Positions 34,972 to 44,965 are shown, counted from the stretch's first letter. The stretch is DNA of 64,000 nt from Symsagittifera roscoffensis (GCF_963678635.1 NC_087063.1:56798759-56862758), one strand, 5' to 3'. A program made the numbers and translations. Notes: generated from the letters alone by a model not told the origin.

Positions 34972-35460
34972 TCAATTTTTTCTTTCTGTTTGAGGTATCT
35001 TTTTCTTGTCCACGTTTTTTGATATTTGTTTGGGAAATTCTTTGTCCCTTTTATCTAACTGTTTTTGGATGGGTTGCATATCAGTGTTTTGATTTTGATT
35101 TTGTTCTGAGCTTTTTTGAATAACTTTAGGTTCTCGATGGGCATACTCTTTCTGGTAAAAAGGTAAAAGATTGTTCAACGGTGTCGATGTTAAACGATTT
35201 CTTTTTTGTTTAAATATGTAAGTTTCTATGTTAAATCAGTAGGTTTATCAATTATTTCATACGGTCCTTTTCGAAATGGTTGTAATTTTTTGGAAATTCC
35301 TTTTTGTGTTGTAAAACTTGGAATTAAAACATATGTTCCAATTTCTAAATTTGTACCTGGGATAAATTGGGAATTTATTTGGGAATTAATAATTTGTCTT
35401 TGTAAAATTTTTTGTTACTTTATGGTAAATTTGGTTGTGTTTTTTATCTCTGTTTAAAAT
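34972..35460 (-). pseudogene. Element B pol C-terminal tail
   Basis: The 35178-34972 frame encodes a Lys/Gln/Asn-rich tail (EPKVIQKSSEQNQNQNTD). The upstream part (35460-35200) is the out-of-frame integrase C-terminal region. It corresponds to element A 21340-21830. No catalytic function is expected; such basic tails often bind nucleic acid. Confidence 0.5.
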
Positions 35461-35483
35461 CCATTCAGTGTCTGTACCGGAAG

Positions 35484-36324
35484 CTAATTTAAAAATTTGT
35501 GGAGGATTGAAGTGATCTTCATCGTGGGTATGTAGTGGTAGATTTTAACATATTGATTCTTTAGTTGGTTGGCAATAACCTTGTGCATTTTTTGAAGTAA
35601 TGCTGTGAACATTATCGGTTTCCGTGGTTTTTGGTTGAAAACCATTTCATAGGGTGATAAACCTAAGGTTGTTGTGATTTGTGAATTATAAGCTGTGGGA
35701 ATATTTTTATATCTGTTGACCATTCAGTATATCTTGTGTCATTTCCTTTAATGATACATCTAAGGTATTCTTGTTGTGAACGGTTCATGCCTTCGACTAA
35801 TCCATTAGTCCAAGGTGCATGAGATGTACGTGGTTTGTGTTTAACATTGTATAAGTGGCATAGTGTGCTAATTTCGTTGTTTATAAATTCAGTGACATTG
35901 TCTGTAACAAGGATTTCAGGTAATCCGATTTTTGCTATCCAGTGTTCATATAGTGTTGTATATGCAAAGTAAGCATTACAATGGGGTACTGGGATAAGTG
36001 CTACGTAGTGTGTAAATGCGTCGACTATGACCATTATAAATGAGTTTCCTTCGGAGGATGGTGATATTGGTCCTTCTACATCAAATGAAATTCTGTGATT
36101 GAAATATAGACTTTGTCCTTTGAAATGTTGTTTTTTGCTACTTGTTTTTGGTTTGGGTATGGTTTGTTTAATTGACATGTTATGCAATCGTTGCATAATA
36201 CTTTTATCCAAATTGGTGCATTTGAGAAATAAAAATTTTGTATAAAATTCGAGTATGCTTTTACTGCTCCTGAGTGTCCTTTAGTGTGTAAAGAGTGAGA
36301 AGTTTGAAAAGCTATAAGCATCAT
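35484..36324 (-). pseudogene. Element B integrase
   Basis: Two overlapping frames. 36324-36076 holds the zinc-binding region (HSLHTKGHSG, CNDCITCQLNK). 36211-35663 holds the core with all three acidic residues: VIVDAFTHY, VTDNVTEF and GLVEGMNR, again with 35 residues between the last two. A frameshift near 36110 and another near 35680 break the reading. The triad is intact even though RT is gone, so only small lesions separate this domain from an open frame. Confidence 0.8.
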
Positions 36325-36439
36325 ACTTAAAGGTAAGCAGGGTACTTTGATATCAGGTGTTTGGTATTCTAGGATATCTGTGTTTTAGTTGATAGAGTTG
36401 TTGTTAAATTTTCTGAAATATCTAAGAAGGGTTTTATTT

Positions 36440-37352
36440 CCTAGTATGGTGGTATCGGCTTTAAGTGGCTTAGTTTTATATTTGTGCCAACATTTTAATT
36501 GGCTAATAACTGGGTCAAGGTTTTGATGTTTTTGTAACAATTCGAGTGTTATTTTTTCTGATATTGGGAGAAAAATGTTTTCAATTTCTACTTTCGGTAG
36601 AGGTTTTTTTTATCTAGTGGGTCATGAACGGTAAAAACATGATTGATTGTATATTTTGAATCATTATTTGGTGGGACTGATAAAATTATTTTATCAGTGA
36701 GACTTTCTTTTTTTATAAAATTTTTGTTTGTATTGTTTTTTATCCATGAAGAGTATGGTATCGGTTTGAATGTAGTTTTTCCTAGTAAATCTACTTCGTA
36801 GTGGTTGCTTTGACAATCTAAATATAGTGGAAAATGTTGTAGATTATATATTTGTGATCGTCGACACCATTTTTTGAATGATGGTTTGCCTTTAAGTTTT
36901 GGGTTTTTCTCGTTGATGTTCGGAGTTTCAATTGTTTTTTCGGATAAATCTGTATCAGAGTCGTTGATGTTGTTTATCTGTGAAGTAGTAGTTTGGATGT
37001 TGTTCACATATTGTAAATTTAGGTTTTCCGTTTCTTCTAATTTCATAGTGACTTCTGCTTGCTCTAGATTATCTACTAGTTTTCTAAAGTCCAAATCTGT
37101 TTCTTGGATTGAGGAAGGATGTGATGCTCTCTTTTGTATTGCTATTTTTTGCAATTGAGCTGTTAGAGTCATCATTAGGATTTCTGTCATCTTTGTATCT
37201 TTAAAATCATGAGTATTGAGTGAGTATGCTTCTCGGACTAGTGTTTCTATTCTTACTGCAAGTTGTTTTATTGTTTCATTTGGGAGTCTACGAATTTCAT
37301 TGCATTAAACTCTTTGATGTTGTTTGTTTCTTTCTGAATCAAACATTTTTGA
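36440..37352 (-). repeat. Element B internal duplication, copy D1 (short)
   Basis: Shares both ends with 37355-39203: it begins (on +) TTTCCTAGTATGGTGGTATC and ends after TTTCTGAATCAAACATT. It contains the RNase H/integrase connector fused directly to gag sequence. D1 lacks about 945 bases (the nucleocapsid-like block) present in D2. Confidence 0.8.
36588..37190 (-). CDS. Element B chimeric gag-connector ORF
   Basis: An open frame of 200 codons whose first ~110 residues are gag C-terminal sequence (KRASHPSSIQETDLDFRKLV, then FKKWCRR). The rest is the pol connector (YNLQHFPLYLDCQSNHYEVD, SSWIKNN). The fusion point near 36855 removes protease, RT and RNase H in one step. The gag part is also found at 39046-38642 and the connector at 37886-37422. 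It is a deletion product and not an original gene of the family. Confidence 0.7.
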   Translation of the reverse strand: MTEILMMTLTAQLQKIAIQKRASHPSSIQETDLDFRKLVDNLEQAEVTMKLEETENLNLQYVNNIQTTTSQINNINDSDTDLSEKTIETPNINEKNPKLKGKPSFKKWCRRSQIYNLQHFPLYLDCQSNHYEVDLLGKTTFKPIPYSSWIKNNTNKNFIKKESLTDKIILSVPPNNDSKYTINHVFTVHDPLDKKNLYRK

Positions 37353-37421
37353 GATTTTCCTAGTATGGTGGTATCGGCTTTAAAAGGCTTAGTTTTATAT
37401 TTGTGCCAACATTTTAATTGG

Positions 37422-37886
37422 CTAATAACTGGTCAAGGTTTTGATGTTTTTGTAACAATTCGAGTGTTTTTTTTTCTGATATTGGGAAAAAATGTTTTCA
37501 ATTTCTACTTTCGGTAGAGTTTTTTTATCTAGTGGGTCATGAACGGTAAAAACATGATTGATTGTATACTTTGAATCATTATTTGGTGGGACTGATAAAA
37601 TTATATTATCAGTGAGACTTTCTTTTTTTATAAAATTTTTGTTTGTATTGTTTTTTATCCATGAAGAGTATGGTATCGGTTTGAATGTAGTTTTTCCTAG
37701 TAAATCTACTTCGTAGTGGTTGCTTTGACAATCTAAATATAGTGGAAAATGTTGTAGATTATATTTTGTGATTACAGTTTTTTTGCATAATTGCATTGTA
37801 ATCTTGATGAATTTGATCATGGTTTTGATAGATGTGAGAATATATCGGTTGTTCGTATATAATAGGTTCATAGTCATTTTCATCAT
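37422..37886 (-). CDS. Element B nucleocapsid-connector fusion ORF
   Basis: An open frame of 154 codons. Its start overlaps the end of the nucleocapsid-like ORF in another frame, and it then passes into the connector block (YNLQHFPLYLDCQSNHYEVD). It represents a second gag/pol fusion, with a breakpoint near 37770 that differs from the one at 36855. Not an original gene. Confidence 0.6.
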   Translation of the reverse strand: MMKMTMNLLYTNNRYILTSIKTMIKFIKITMQLCKKTVITKYNLQHFPLYLDCQSNHYEVDLLGKTTFKPIPYSSWIKNNTNKNFIKKESLTDNIILSVPPNNDSKYTINHVFTVHDPLDKKTLPKVEIENIFSQYQKKKHSNCYKNIKTLTSY

Positions 37887-38787
37887 TTATCATCTTAATT
37901 GAAATTGTGTTTTCTGTGTAACTTTCGCTATCTGTGGATTCGTAATTGATGTGATTTAATTGCAATTCTGTGGCTTCGTTGTTGTCAATATCAGGGGGGC
38001 CTGGTTGAGTTTCTTCAATTGATTGTACCTGATTTATTTGTCTTTGATGTTTAGGTGTACTACTCGTATAATTTTGTTGTGAATTTTGATAACGTGTGTT
38101 ATTCCTATATGGTGACTGAGAGTAGTTTCTTTGTCTATTGTTAAAAATTGAATTTATATTCTGTGAGTTATCGCCTGATCTATTTTGATAATTGTTATAT
38201 TTTGATCTGTTTTTAGAATAATCACGTGATCGATTATGTTGATATGTAGGGTTTCGATTGTTTGAATAGTCTCGTTTCCTATCTATCGTTGGAGTAATTT
38301 CTATATCGATTGTATGAAAAGTTTCTAGATCGAATATTTGAATAATTTCTTTTTCTAGAATTTGAATGGGATGTGGCATCAAACGAAAAATCAGGTTGGG
38401 TTGAATTTGATCTTGAATAGTTATTTCGGTATTGACTATTTCGACTATGTTATCGACTATATCTGTTTTGTGAGAAATTTTGTGAATTTCTTTGGTATGT
38501 TGATCGTCCTCTATAATTCGTATTATAGGTAGATTGTTGTCTAGAATATTTAAAGTTATTTGGAAGTGGTTTTCTTGAACTACTATTACTATTTTGTTGG
38601 GTAAATGTTGATCTTTTTTCATGTATCGATGAAATGATTTGTTAGGTATGTTTTTGTGGTTTATTTTGGTTATCTTGTTGTTTTTGTCTGCATTCAGCAA
38701 GGCTGTGTTCGTATCGTCGACACCATTTTTTGAATGATGGTTTGCCTTTAAATTTTGGGTTTTTCTCGTAGATGTTCGGAGCTTCAA
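37759..38787 (-). CDS. Element B nucleocapsid-like ORF, Asn/Arg/Gln/Ser-rich
   Basis: An open frame of 342 codons of low-complexity, basic and polar sequence with many short repeats of the type RN-YSxNR (NRNPTYQHNRSRDYSKNRS), ending in an acidic segment (NNEATELQLNHINYESTDSE). Its position after the capsid region and its basic character suggest RNA binding. Element A has a decayed counterpart at 16300-17260. The family is not otherwise recognised. Being open over 1 kb makes it one of the better preserved ORFs here. Confidence 0.6.
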   Translation of the reverse strand: MKLRTSTRKTQNLKANHHSKNGVDDTNTALLNADKNNKITKINHKNIPNKSFHRYMKKDQHLPNKIVIVVQENHFQITLNILDNNLPIIRIIEDDQHTKEIHKISHKTDIVDNIVEIVNTEITIQDQIQPNLIFRLMPHPIQILEKEIIQIFDLETFHTIDIEITPTIDRKRDYSNNRNPTYQHNRSRDYSKNRSKYNNYQNRSGDNSQNINSIFNNRQRNYSQSPYRNNTRYQNSQQNYTSSTPKHQRQINQVQSIEETQPGPPDIDNNEATELQLNHINYESTDSESYTENTISIKMINDENDYEPIIYEQPIYSHIYQNHDQIHQDYNAIMQKNCNHKI

Positions 38788-39046
38788 TTGTTTTTTCGGA
38801 TAAATCTGTATCAGAGTCGTTGATGTTGTTTATCTGTGAAGTAGTAGTTTGGATGTTGTTCACATATTGTAACTTTAGGTTTTCCGTTTCTTCTAATTTC
38901 ATAGTGACTTCAGCTTGCTCTAGATTATCTACTAGTTTTCTAAAGTCCAAATCTGTTTCTTGGATTGAGGAAGGATGTGATGCTCTCTTTTGTATTGCTC
39001 GTTTTTGCAATTGAGCTGTTAGAGTCATCATTAGGATTTCTGTCAT
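38642..39046 (-). CDS. Element B gag segment between capsid and nucleocapsid-like ORF
   Basis: An open frame of 134 codons: a helical, charged region (DLDFRKLVDNLEQAEVTMKL), an acidic stretch, and a C-x4-H-x4-C knuckle-like motif in WCRRYEHSLAECRQKQQ. The frame overlaps the start of the nucleocapsid-like ORF, which may once have been read as one protein before a frameshift. A second, deleted copy lies at 37190-36860. Confidence 0.65.
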   Translation of the reverse strand: MTEILMMTLTAQLQKRAIQKRASHPSSIQETDLDFRKLVDNLEQAEVTMKLEETENLKLQYVNNIQTTTSQINNINDSDTDLSEKTIEAPNIYEKNPKFKGKPSFKKWCRRYEHSLAECRQKQQDNQNKPQKHT

Positions 39047-39201
39047 CTTTGTTTTTTTAAAATCATGAGTATTGAGTGAGTATGCTTCTCGGACTAGTGT
39101 TTCTAATCTTACTGCAAGTTGTTTTATTGTTTCATTTGGAAGTCTACGAATTTCATTGCATTAAACTCTTTGATGTTGTTTGTTTCTTTCTGAATCAAAC
39201 A

Positions 39202-39441
39202 TTATTGATACTTCCTGTGTGAATCTTTTCCAATCTGATTTTTTTCTATAGGTAAAACCGAAAACCATTTTTGGGCAGCTTCGTCAAGTGTGGTTTGGAT
39301 TGAAGCTGTGCGTCTATGTATCCAATTTTGATGAAATGACGTGTTTACTGGTTCAGGTCCTATATTTAAAGCTAAATTTGCTGTGACTGCGTTTAGACAA
39401 TCCTCTACAGAATATTCAGGATGTGTGCCTGTGAATACCAT
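39202..39441 (-). pseudogene. Element B capsid-like block of gag
   Basis: Matches element A 15890-16120: FTGTHPEYSVEDCLNAV, HQNWIHRRTASIQTTLDEA and AAQKWFSVLP. The frame breaks after this block, before the next gag segment at 39046. Capsid-like by block structure and position. Confidence 0.7.
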
Positions 39442-39553
39442 TAATGTTTATTTGATGTTATTGATGATCCACCCATAAGGTAAGGATACTTAGTCATTTG
39501 TAGTAACTCTAAGGCATGTGGCATTCATGAAAAGATTGTAAGTTGTCTTTTTG

Positions 39554-40525
39554 TTATTTTGTGTTGTTGTAAAAAATATGGCAGTGGATTTCATTATGAA
39601 TTTGATTTGGTTGGTTTGATTGTGTGTTAACTGGGTTTTGTTGTTGAAAATTATTGTTGTAAGATGTTGGACTATTTCTAGGTTGTCGTATTTGTTCGTT
39701 TCGTGTGTTTGGTTCAAAAATATCTGATTGGTCAATACTGTAAGAACGAGGTCTCTGTCTTGAGTAAAAAAGCTGATGATTTTGGTTAGAGTATTCTTCA
39801 TCATCTGATGGAAAATAACTTTGTGCATAAAAATGAGGTTGATTTCTGGTATGGTACTTGTTTGTACTAGTTTTATTTTGTTGAAAAAATTGGGAATTTC
39901 CACTTTGTTCTTCTGAGGATCGTGGTTGATCATAAAAATTTACTGAATTTGAAGTTGTTTCTGGTATATTTTGACTTTCTGAATAAAAGTTTTGAGTATT
40001 TGTTTTCAGTTTTGTTGTTTTTGGTCTATTTACATAGTTGTAATTATAATCTGCAAAATTATATCTGTGTGATGTATGTTGCTTGTATGATGTTTTGGTT
40101 ACTGGTTGAAACGATGGATAATCCATTTGCGAATATTTTTGTGCAGAGGGTTTTACTGTGGATTGTATTATTGTTTGTTGTAGCGTTGGATTTTTTAATT
40201 TTGGAGTTGTAAAATTGGGTTGAATAGGTGAAATGCTTCGTTGTACTTCTGTTGTTGTAATTATTTCAAAAATTTCTTCGCTTATAAAATGTGATGGGGT
40301 TTGTATATCTTGTTGTGTAAGATTTCTTGTTCCAATTAAGTTTTCATGATTTCTAAATGTATAATTTAAACTTCTATTTCCTGTTCTTTCAGGGAAGAAT
40401 GAGTTATAGTTTAAAGGTGTTGCGTCAACTGTAAGTGGGTATACTCTAACATAAGCTTTATTGATAGAGATAGTGCTAATTGCCTGACTTGATTTATCTG
40501 ATTGTATGTTAAAAAAATGATTCAT
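39554..40525 (-). CDS. Element B gag middle region, polar and low-complexity
   Basis: An open frame of 323 codons rich in Ser, Asn, Gln, Thr and Tyr (YNFADYNYNYVNRPKTTKL, SNQPNQIHNEIHCHI). Near its start it shares SSQAISTISINKAYVRVYPL with A (15140-15200). It lies between the gag N-terminal module and the capsid-like block. No domain is recognised. The composition suggests an intrinsically disordered segment of a long gag protein. Confidence 0.6.
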   Translation of the reverse strand: MNHFFNIQSDKSSQAISTISINKAYVRVYPLTVDATPLNYNSFFPERTGNRSLNYTFRNHENLIGTRNLTQQDIQTPSHFISEEIFEIITTTEVQRSISPIQPNFTTPKLKNPTLQQTIIQSTVKPSAQKYSQMDYPSFQPVTKTSYKQHTSHRYNFADYNYNYVNRPKTTKLKTNTQNFYSESQNIPETTSNSVNFYDQPRSSEEQSGNSQFFQQNKTSTNKYHTRNQPHFYAQSYFPSDDEEYSNQNHQLFYSRQRPRSYSIDQSDIFEPNTRNEQIRQPRNSPTSYNNNFQQQNPVNTQSNQPNQIHNEIHCHIFYNNTK

Positions 40526-41130
40526 GAGACCAATCAGGGTCCCAAAAACAATCTGATTGTTCTGCTAATACAGTTTCGTCATCTGTTTTTTGTGGTCGAA
40601 AAATTTGTCCTGCTTGTTCATTAAGATCAAGATTGTGACCAAAATAATCGATAATGAACCATGCTAAGTTTTTTTGTAAATAACTTATAACATGTTCCTG
40701 TCGTACAATTGTATGTCGAGATTCGAGATGTTTGAGTTGGTGATTTGTCTTGAGATCCATTCAATTCTTATATAGATAAATTGCTATAGGTAAGTGAGAA
40801 TACATCATTTGGGAAAGTCGAGTTTGCACTTTGTGAGTTTTGGTGTTGTATGCTTTTGATGTATTGTGTGAAAAATTTTGAAAATTCAATATCTATATCA
40901 TCAGTTCGAATGAAATATCTGTCATGAAATGCATTTGTTGATCTGATTTCTATTGTGTAGATTTCATATTGTGATGTGAGACTACACATACCTTTGAGAT
41001 ATTGATCAAAAAGTTGTCTTTTGATTTTTACATCGGGAAATTCTTTTGTGCACTGACTTTTTCCTTTTTCGTATAAATTTGCGATTAAATTTTGACAAAA
41101 TTGTTCCTGTCCTCAAGGTTCAGTTAATGG
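40509..41130 (-). pseudogene. Element B gag N-terminal module
   Basis: Frames 40989-40768 and 40760-40509 carry YFIRTDDIDIEFSKFFTQYI, FSLTYSNLSI, then RQEHVISYLQKNLAWFII and the KTDDETVLAEQSDCFWDPDW motif. The more open copy in T1 (46473-45916) shows that it starts further upstream with a GQEQFCQNLIANLFEKGKS block. A stop at 40767 splits it here. Unknown function; structural by position. Confidence 0.65.
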
Positions 41131-42707
41131 AGATATTAAAAATGGAAGTACTGAATTTTCTGGGTTGTCTTCATATCGAATCGTTTTTGTGTTGTATTAC
41201 GGTTATTGGGTAATTTTCATTGTGTCTTATTGGTTGATTCCAGTTGTACAAGCGTATTGGTTTTTCTGTGTAGCATTTTTTATTTAACGTTTACCTTTTA
41301 TTGATGGTGGTGACGTGGTTTCTGAATTAGTGAAATATAGTTGGTCGTCACTTTGATGATTTTTGTTTTTTGAGTCTTTTAAATTGTGAAGTTCTTGTAT
41401 TCCGGTTGTTTTTGATTCTGAGACTGCGTTCGTTTTGAAAATTTTTTTCTAATGATGGATGCAAAATCTGGATTAGTGATTTGAATGTCCTAAATTGTTA
41501 GTTCTTACAATTTTTTGAGGTTAGCTTAACTCGGGTAGTATATTTATGTTGGAGAGAAAAACGTATATCGATTCCTGAGAATGATTTGTACTTTCTCGTG
41601 ACTAATTCTTGGTTAAGATAGACCAACCTAATCCTACTTAGGGGCTGTGATTTGTGATCAAGGATTGGGGAATAGTAAATCGATCCACAATGTTCAGGTA
41701 TAATTAAAACGCAAGTAGTTCGTTAGATACTATTTTATGACCTACTTAGTTTAAGCGTTTTAGACTGGGTCATCTAAGAGGAGGGGGATCAAGTGAAGGA
41801 TGAGTAACCGAAGCTCTTCACTGTTTACGTAATTAAAATGGTTAATTTTTTGAAAATTTACTGTTAATTCTGGGTAGTTGATAAGGGTTGAGTAGTAAAT
41901 CGACGTTTGGGAGGGAGAGAAAAAAATTGTTCTGTTTGATCCAAGGATAGGCCTTGATGATCAGAGGTTTAGATATTTAGAAACTTAAAAAATTAGATAT
42001 AGTTCAATTTAAAGATCCCAGGAAAGCCTTGATGATCTGTTATTTAAATGAAATTAATTTAGGTGAAAGCAAGGAAAAGCCTTAATAGTTCAAAATTAGA
42101 GATTTAAGGTTATGTTTAAGTTTTGATGATGGTTAGTTTTTGAATTTTGCTGTTATGTTTTAGGTGATGAAGCTGGGATGATGAGATGATTTATATATAC
42201 TAACAATTTATGATTTATACTAACTAGTTTTTGTAATTTTACATTCAATGAATATTTTTTCAAGATTTTATTTAATTTACAGCTGATATAAGAAAAACGA
42301 CAAGTGTTGTTTTTATCAGTCGTTATTGTACAATTAATAGGTTTAGCGCCATGGAAGGTTATTGAGGATAATTCTTCAAGTGTTATGTCAGTAAATGAAA
42401 ACTTAAATTTACTGCTGGTAGTATCCTAAATACAAAAGTTTGATCTCGTTACTGTCCTACTATCATGAAATCAATTGGTAGATTTCTTCCTAATCGTATG
42501 TCGTCTCTTGTTCGACGTCTTCTTCCAATACCGGGTAGTTCTTGTATTGTTCGGAATATTGGATCTGATCTATTGAGGTGTAAAGACATATCTACTAAGT
42601 TTTGGTCAAATAACATTTTTGAAATGTTGTGTTTGTCTAATTCTAAACTAATTTTTGTCTAAATCTAGGTTAGTTAAGGTCTGTTTGAGACTTTTGGTCG
42701 CACCAGA
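41131..42707 (-). other. Element B untranslated leader
   Basis: About 1.6 kb between gag and LTR, including the 1-kb block (41466-42482) that is duplicated in T1 and T2. It has no convincing sense ORF. An antisense (+) ORF at 42465-42662 recurs in T1 and T2. The primer-binding site lies at about 42688-42705, where the minus strand reads TGGTGCGACCAAAAGTC. Confidence 0.6.
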
Positions 42708-43063
42708 TGAGTTATGTATTAAATTCTATACTCATAGAGTTTTTTCAGACAAAGTACACCGTCTGTTCGTCACGCTATCTTATTTTCGGCCGGATAGATT
42801 CGTGCAACTTCCTAGTCTAATACCGATCTTAACCTTACTCTTATATCTCCTAGTCTCAATAGATCTAGTGTACACCGGTTTTCGCGATTTAGTTCCAGAA
42901 TGAGAACAACTGTATTCTAAGTTTAATTCAAATTGTTCTGGTGTTGAAACTACACGTAGTTTCAACACTTTACAAATAAATAGGTTATTAGTTCGAAGTA
43001 TAGAGATAAAATATCATAAAAATAGAGGTAAAATATCATTCTAATAAACAATGATAAATACTA
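42708..43063 (-). repeat. Element B 5' LTR, clipped at its outer end
   Basis: Same as the LTRs at 49033-49407 and 55096-55475, but about 45 bases at the outer end plus adjacent flank are missing: AAATACTA joins directly to TGAGAATGAG. This leaves the LTR without its terminal TG. Confidence 0.82.
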
Positions 43064-43338
43064 TGAGAATGAGTCGACAACTTTGATCCGAAGGAATGGA
43101 GCAAATGAGACGAGTCTACGATAATCTTTATCGCTGGAATCCAGCAATCCAAGGGAAAATACTGCCGAAACGCAGATACAAAAACTTGCTAGTTGTCTTT
43201 TCCTGGGAGTTGTCGCGGTACCCTGCGGCACAAAAAGTTTGGTCAAAATGTGCTTTACCATGATTTGGGAGAGCTCGAAAAATCAAACTAGCCATCCCGT
43301 AAAAACCTCGTTAGAAATTCAACAAAAAAAATTCGCGC

Positions 43339-43539
43339 TTGCAAACAAAGCAGCTGTTTTTTGAAAGAAAAAAAACGGAACATTATAACGAGGTTTTATG
43401 CACCAGTATAAATTATTTTCTTGATTTAGTTATCAACTTCGTTTCGGAACTGAAAACGAATCCAAATGCGTTTGGTTTCCAAGACTTTTACTCAAACATA
43501 GCGTGCAGCTTCCGTAACTTAAAAAATTCAAATAAGTAA
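43339..43539 (+). pseudogene. F1 + strand ORF fragment, unknown
   Basis: A 66-codon open segment containing INYFLDLVINFVSELKTNP and FGFQDFYSNIACSFRNL, with the amphipathic look of real protein. Matching sequence is in F2 (about 49700-49905) and F3 (about 55770-55975). The frame ends shortly before the next + strand ORF, so the two could be exons of one gene carried in the unit. No family recognised. Confidence 0.35.
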
Positions 43540-43636
43540 TAAATTGGCTGTTCCCACGTTCGACCAAAGTACCGAAACATCTTATCGTCACAAAACTACA
43601 TTAAATTATTCGTTTTAGTTATTCATTCTTTCGGTC

Positions 43637-43855
43637 ATGAAGAGTTCCCGAAAAAAAAAGCAAACAGATTTATCAAGCAGACTCAATTTTTTAATCAAAC
43701 GAGCCGATAATTTCGAGTTTAATTTACGGCTCCAATTTTCACGAAATAGATTGATGTATATTGACGATTCTTCAGATGATAGTGATGAGACTAAGAACTC
43801 AAGGGCGATTGAAGCAAGTTTAATTAAAAATTACCTAACCCCGATTTTGCCCTGA
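43637..43855 (+). pseudogene. F1 + strand ORF fragment with acidic tail
   Basis: Encodes SSRLNFLIKRADNFEFNLRL, then a Ser/Asp-rich stretch (DDSSDDSDETKNSR) and a short hydrophobic end. The version in F3 (55983-56285) is longer at the N-terminus; here one extra A in a homopolymer shifts the frame upstream. Unknown function. Confidence 0.4.
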
Positions 43856-43880
43856 AATTATGTACAAAACACCCGGGATG

Positions 43881-44040
43881 ACCAAAAATACTAGTCATAC
43901 AATTTCCATATATGGAAAAATGCTAGTCATACACTTTCCATACAATTCCATACGTACAAAAAATTGCATGAAAGGTGTATGATTAGTATTTTTTCATATA
44001 TGGAAATTGTATGACTAGCATTTTTCCATAAACCAAAAAT
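43881..44040. repeat. Large imperfect palindrome in F1
   Basis: Arms of about 60 bases (ACTAGTCATACAATTTCCAT and onwards, mirrored by ATGGAAATTGTATGACTAGC) around a ~30-base centre. Each arm itself contains the perfect core TTTCCATATATGGAAA. Counterparts are at about 50250-50410 and 56312-56470. It could form a long hairpin. Confidence 0.85.
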
Positions 44041-44556
44041 ATTGATTTTTTACATTTTAATTTCTCAAAATTTTTTGGTTCTGCTTGTAACCGAACACAA
44101 ATAACATAAACCTTGATTACTCAAACGTAGTAACCAACGGTTTGGCCTTCTCGCATTAAAAATGCATTGTAAACAGCCTGATATGTGTTACTTCTGTCTC
44201 AGACAAATAAGCTAACGAAAGTGATGAATTTTTAAATTTTAGCAATAATTTTCAATGATGATTTTTTTTCTAAAAAATGAATTTCTAATTTACCAGACAT
44301 TGATCAAGGCATACAAAAACATGTCATACAAAAAAAGAGGAATTTTAAGCGTTTTTGAAAAAAGTCATGAAGAGAAAAGGAAAAAAAATCCAATATTAGT
44401 AAATCCAGGACTACGTTATACACACAAAAAATTAAATTTTGCATGCAAAATTTTTTTTCAAAAAATGTTTGTTTGAATACGAAAATCAATTTGCGGTTGA
44501 AAAAAAAACGCAAAAAATTTTTAGAGGCAATTTCAAAAATTTTTGTCGTCGCCATC

Positions 44557-44965
44557 AAAAAAATGCTAGTCATACAGTTTTCATATATGAAAATTGTATG
44601 ACTAGTGCTTTTTTTCGGAAAACAAAAATAAAAAAGTCAAAGTTTTCAGTCGTAGCAGCTCAAAAAACGCTTAAATGTTTTGCCAGCAGCTGAATTGATT
44701 GTTCAAACTTTTTTTCACAAAAAACGTTTTTTTTTAAAAATTATAATCATACAGTTTCCATATATGGAAATTGTATGGTTAGCATTTTTTTTTCATACCA
44801 TTTTTTCCCTTTTTTTATGAAGAGATACCAATTTCGATACCAAAACAACTATAAAATACCTTTGAAATTCGATTAAACTATTTTTGTAAAAATGTATGAA
44901 ATTTGTATGACTAGCATTTTTCCATAGACTAAGTGTATGAATTTGTATGATTAGCATTCTCGGTC
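44557..44965. repeat. Further copies of the palindrome motif in F1
   Basis: Palindromes at 44557-44615 and 44735-44800 share the core CATATATG with flanks TAGTCATACA and TGTATGACTA. At 44891-44965 the half-motif TTTGTATGACTAGCATTTTT occurs twice in direct orientation. Equivalent copies are in F2 and F3, some with one half deleted (F3 near 56970). Confidence 0.8.

Larger units (their letters stand above)
37355..39203 (-). repeat. Element B internal duplication, copy D2 (long)
   Basis: Same ends as D1 but with an additional block (about 37775-38720) coding for the Asn/Arg/Gln-rich nucleocapsid-like ORF. The two copies are direct repeats and nearly identical where they overlap, so the duplication is more recent than the A/B split. 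Confidence 0.8.
30943..43063 (-). mobile_element. Element B: rearranged relative of A, 3' end missing
   Basis: Reading right to left: 5' LTR (42708-43063), leader, gag module, capsid-like block, nucleocapsid-like region, duplicated gag/connector blocks, integrase, small ORF, envelope-like ORF. Protease, RT and most of RNase H are absent, because gag sequence is joined directly to the connector before integrase. The 3' end fades at about 30950-31100 within the envelope-like region, with no 3' LTR, so the copy is truncated. Many ORFs here are less broken than in A. B could not replicate unaided. Confidence 0.82.
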
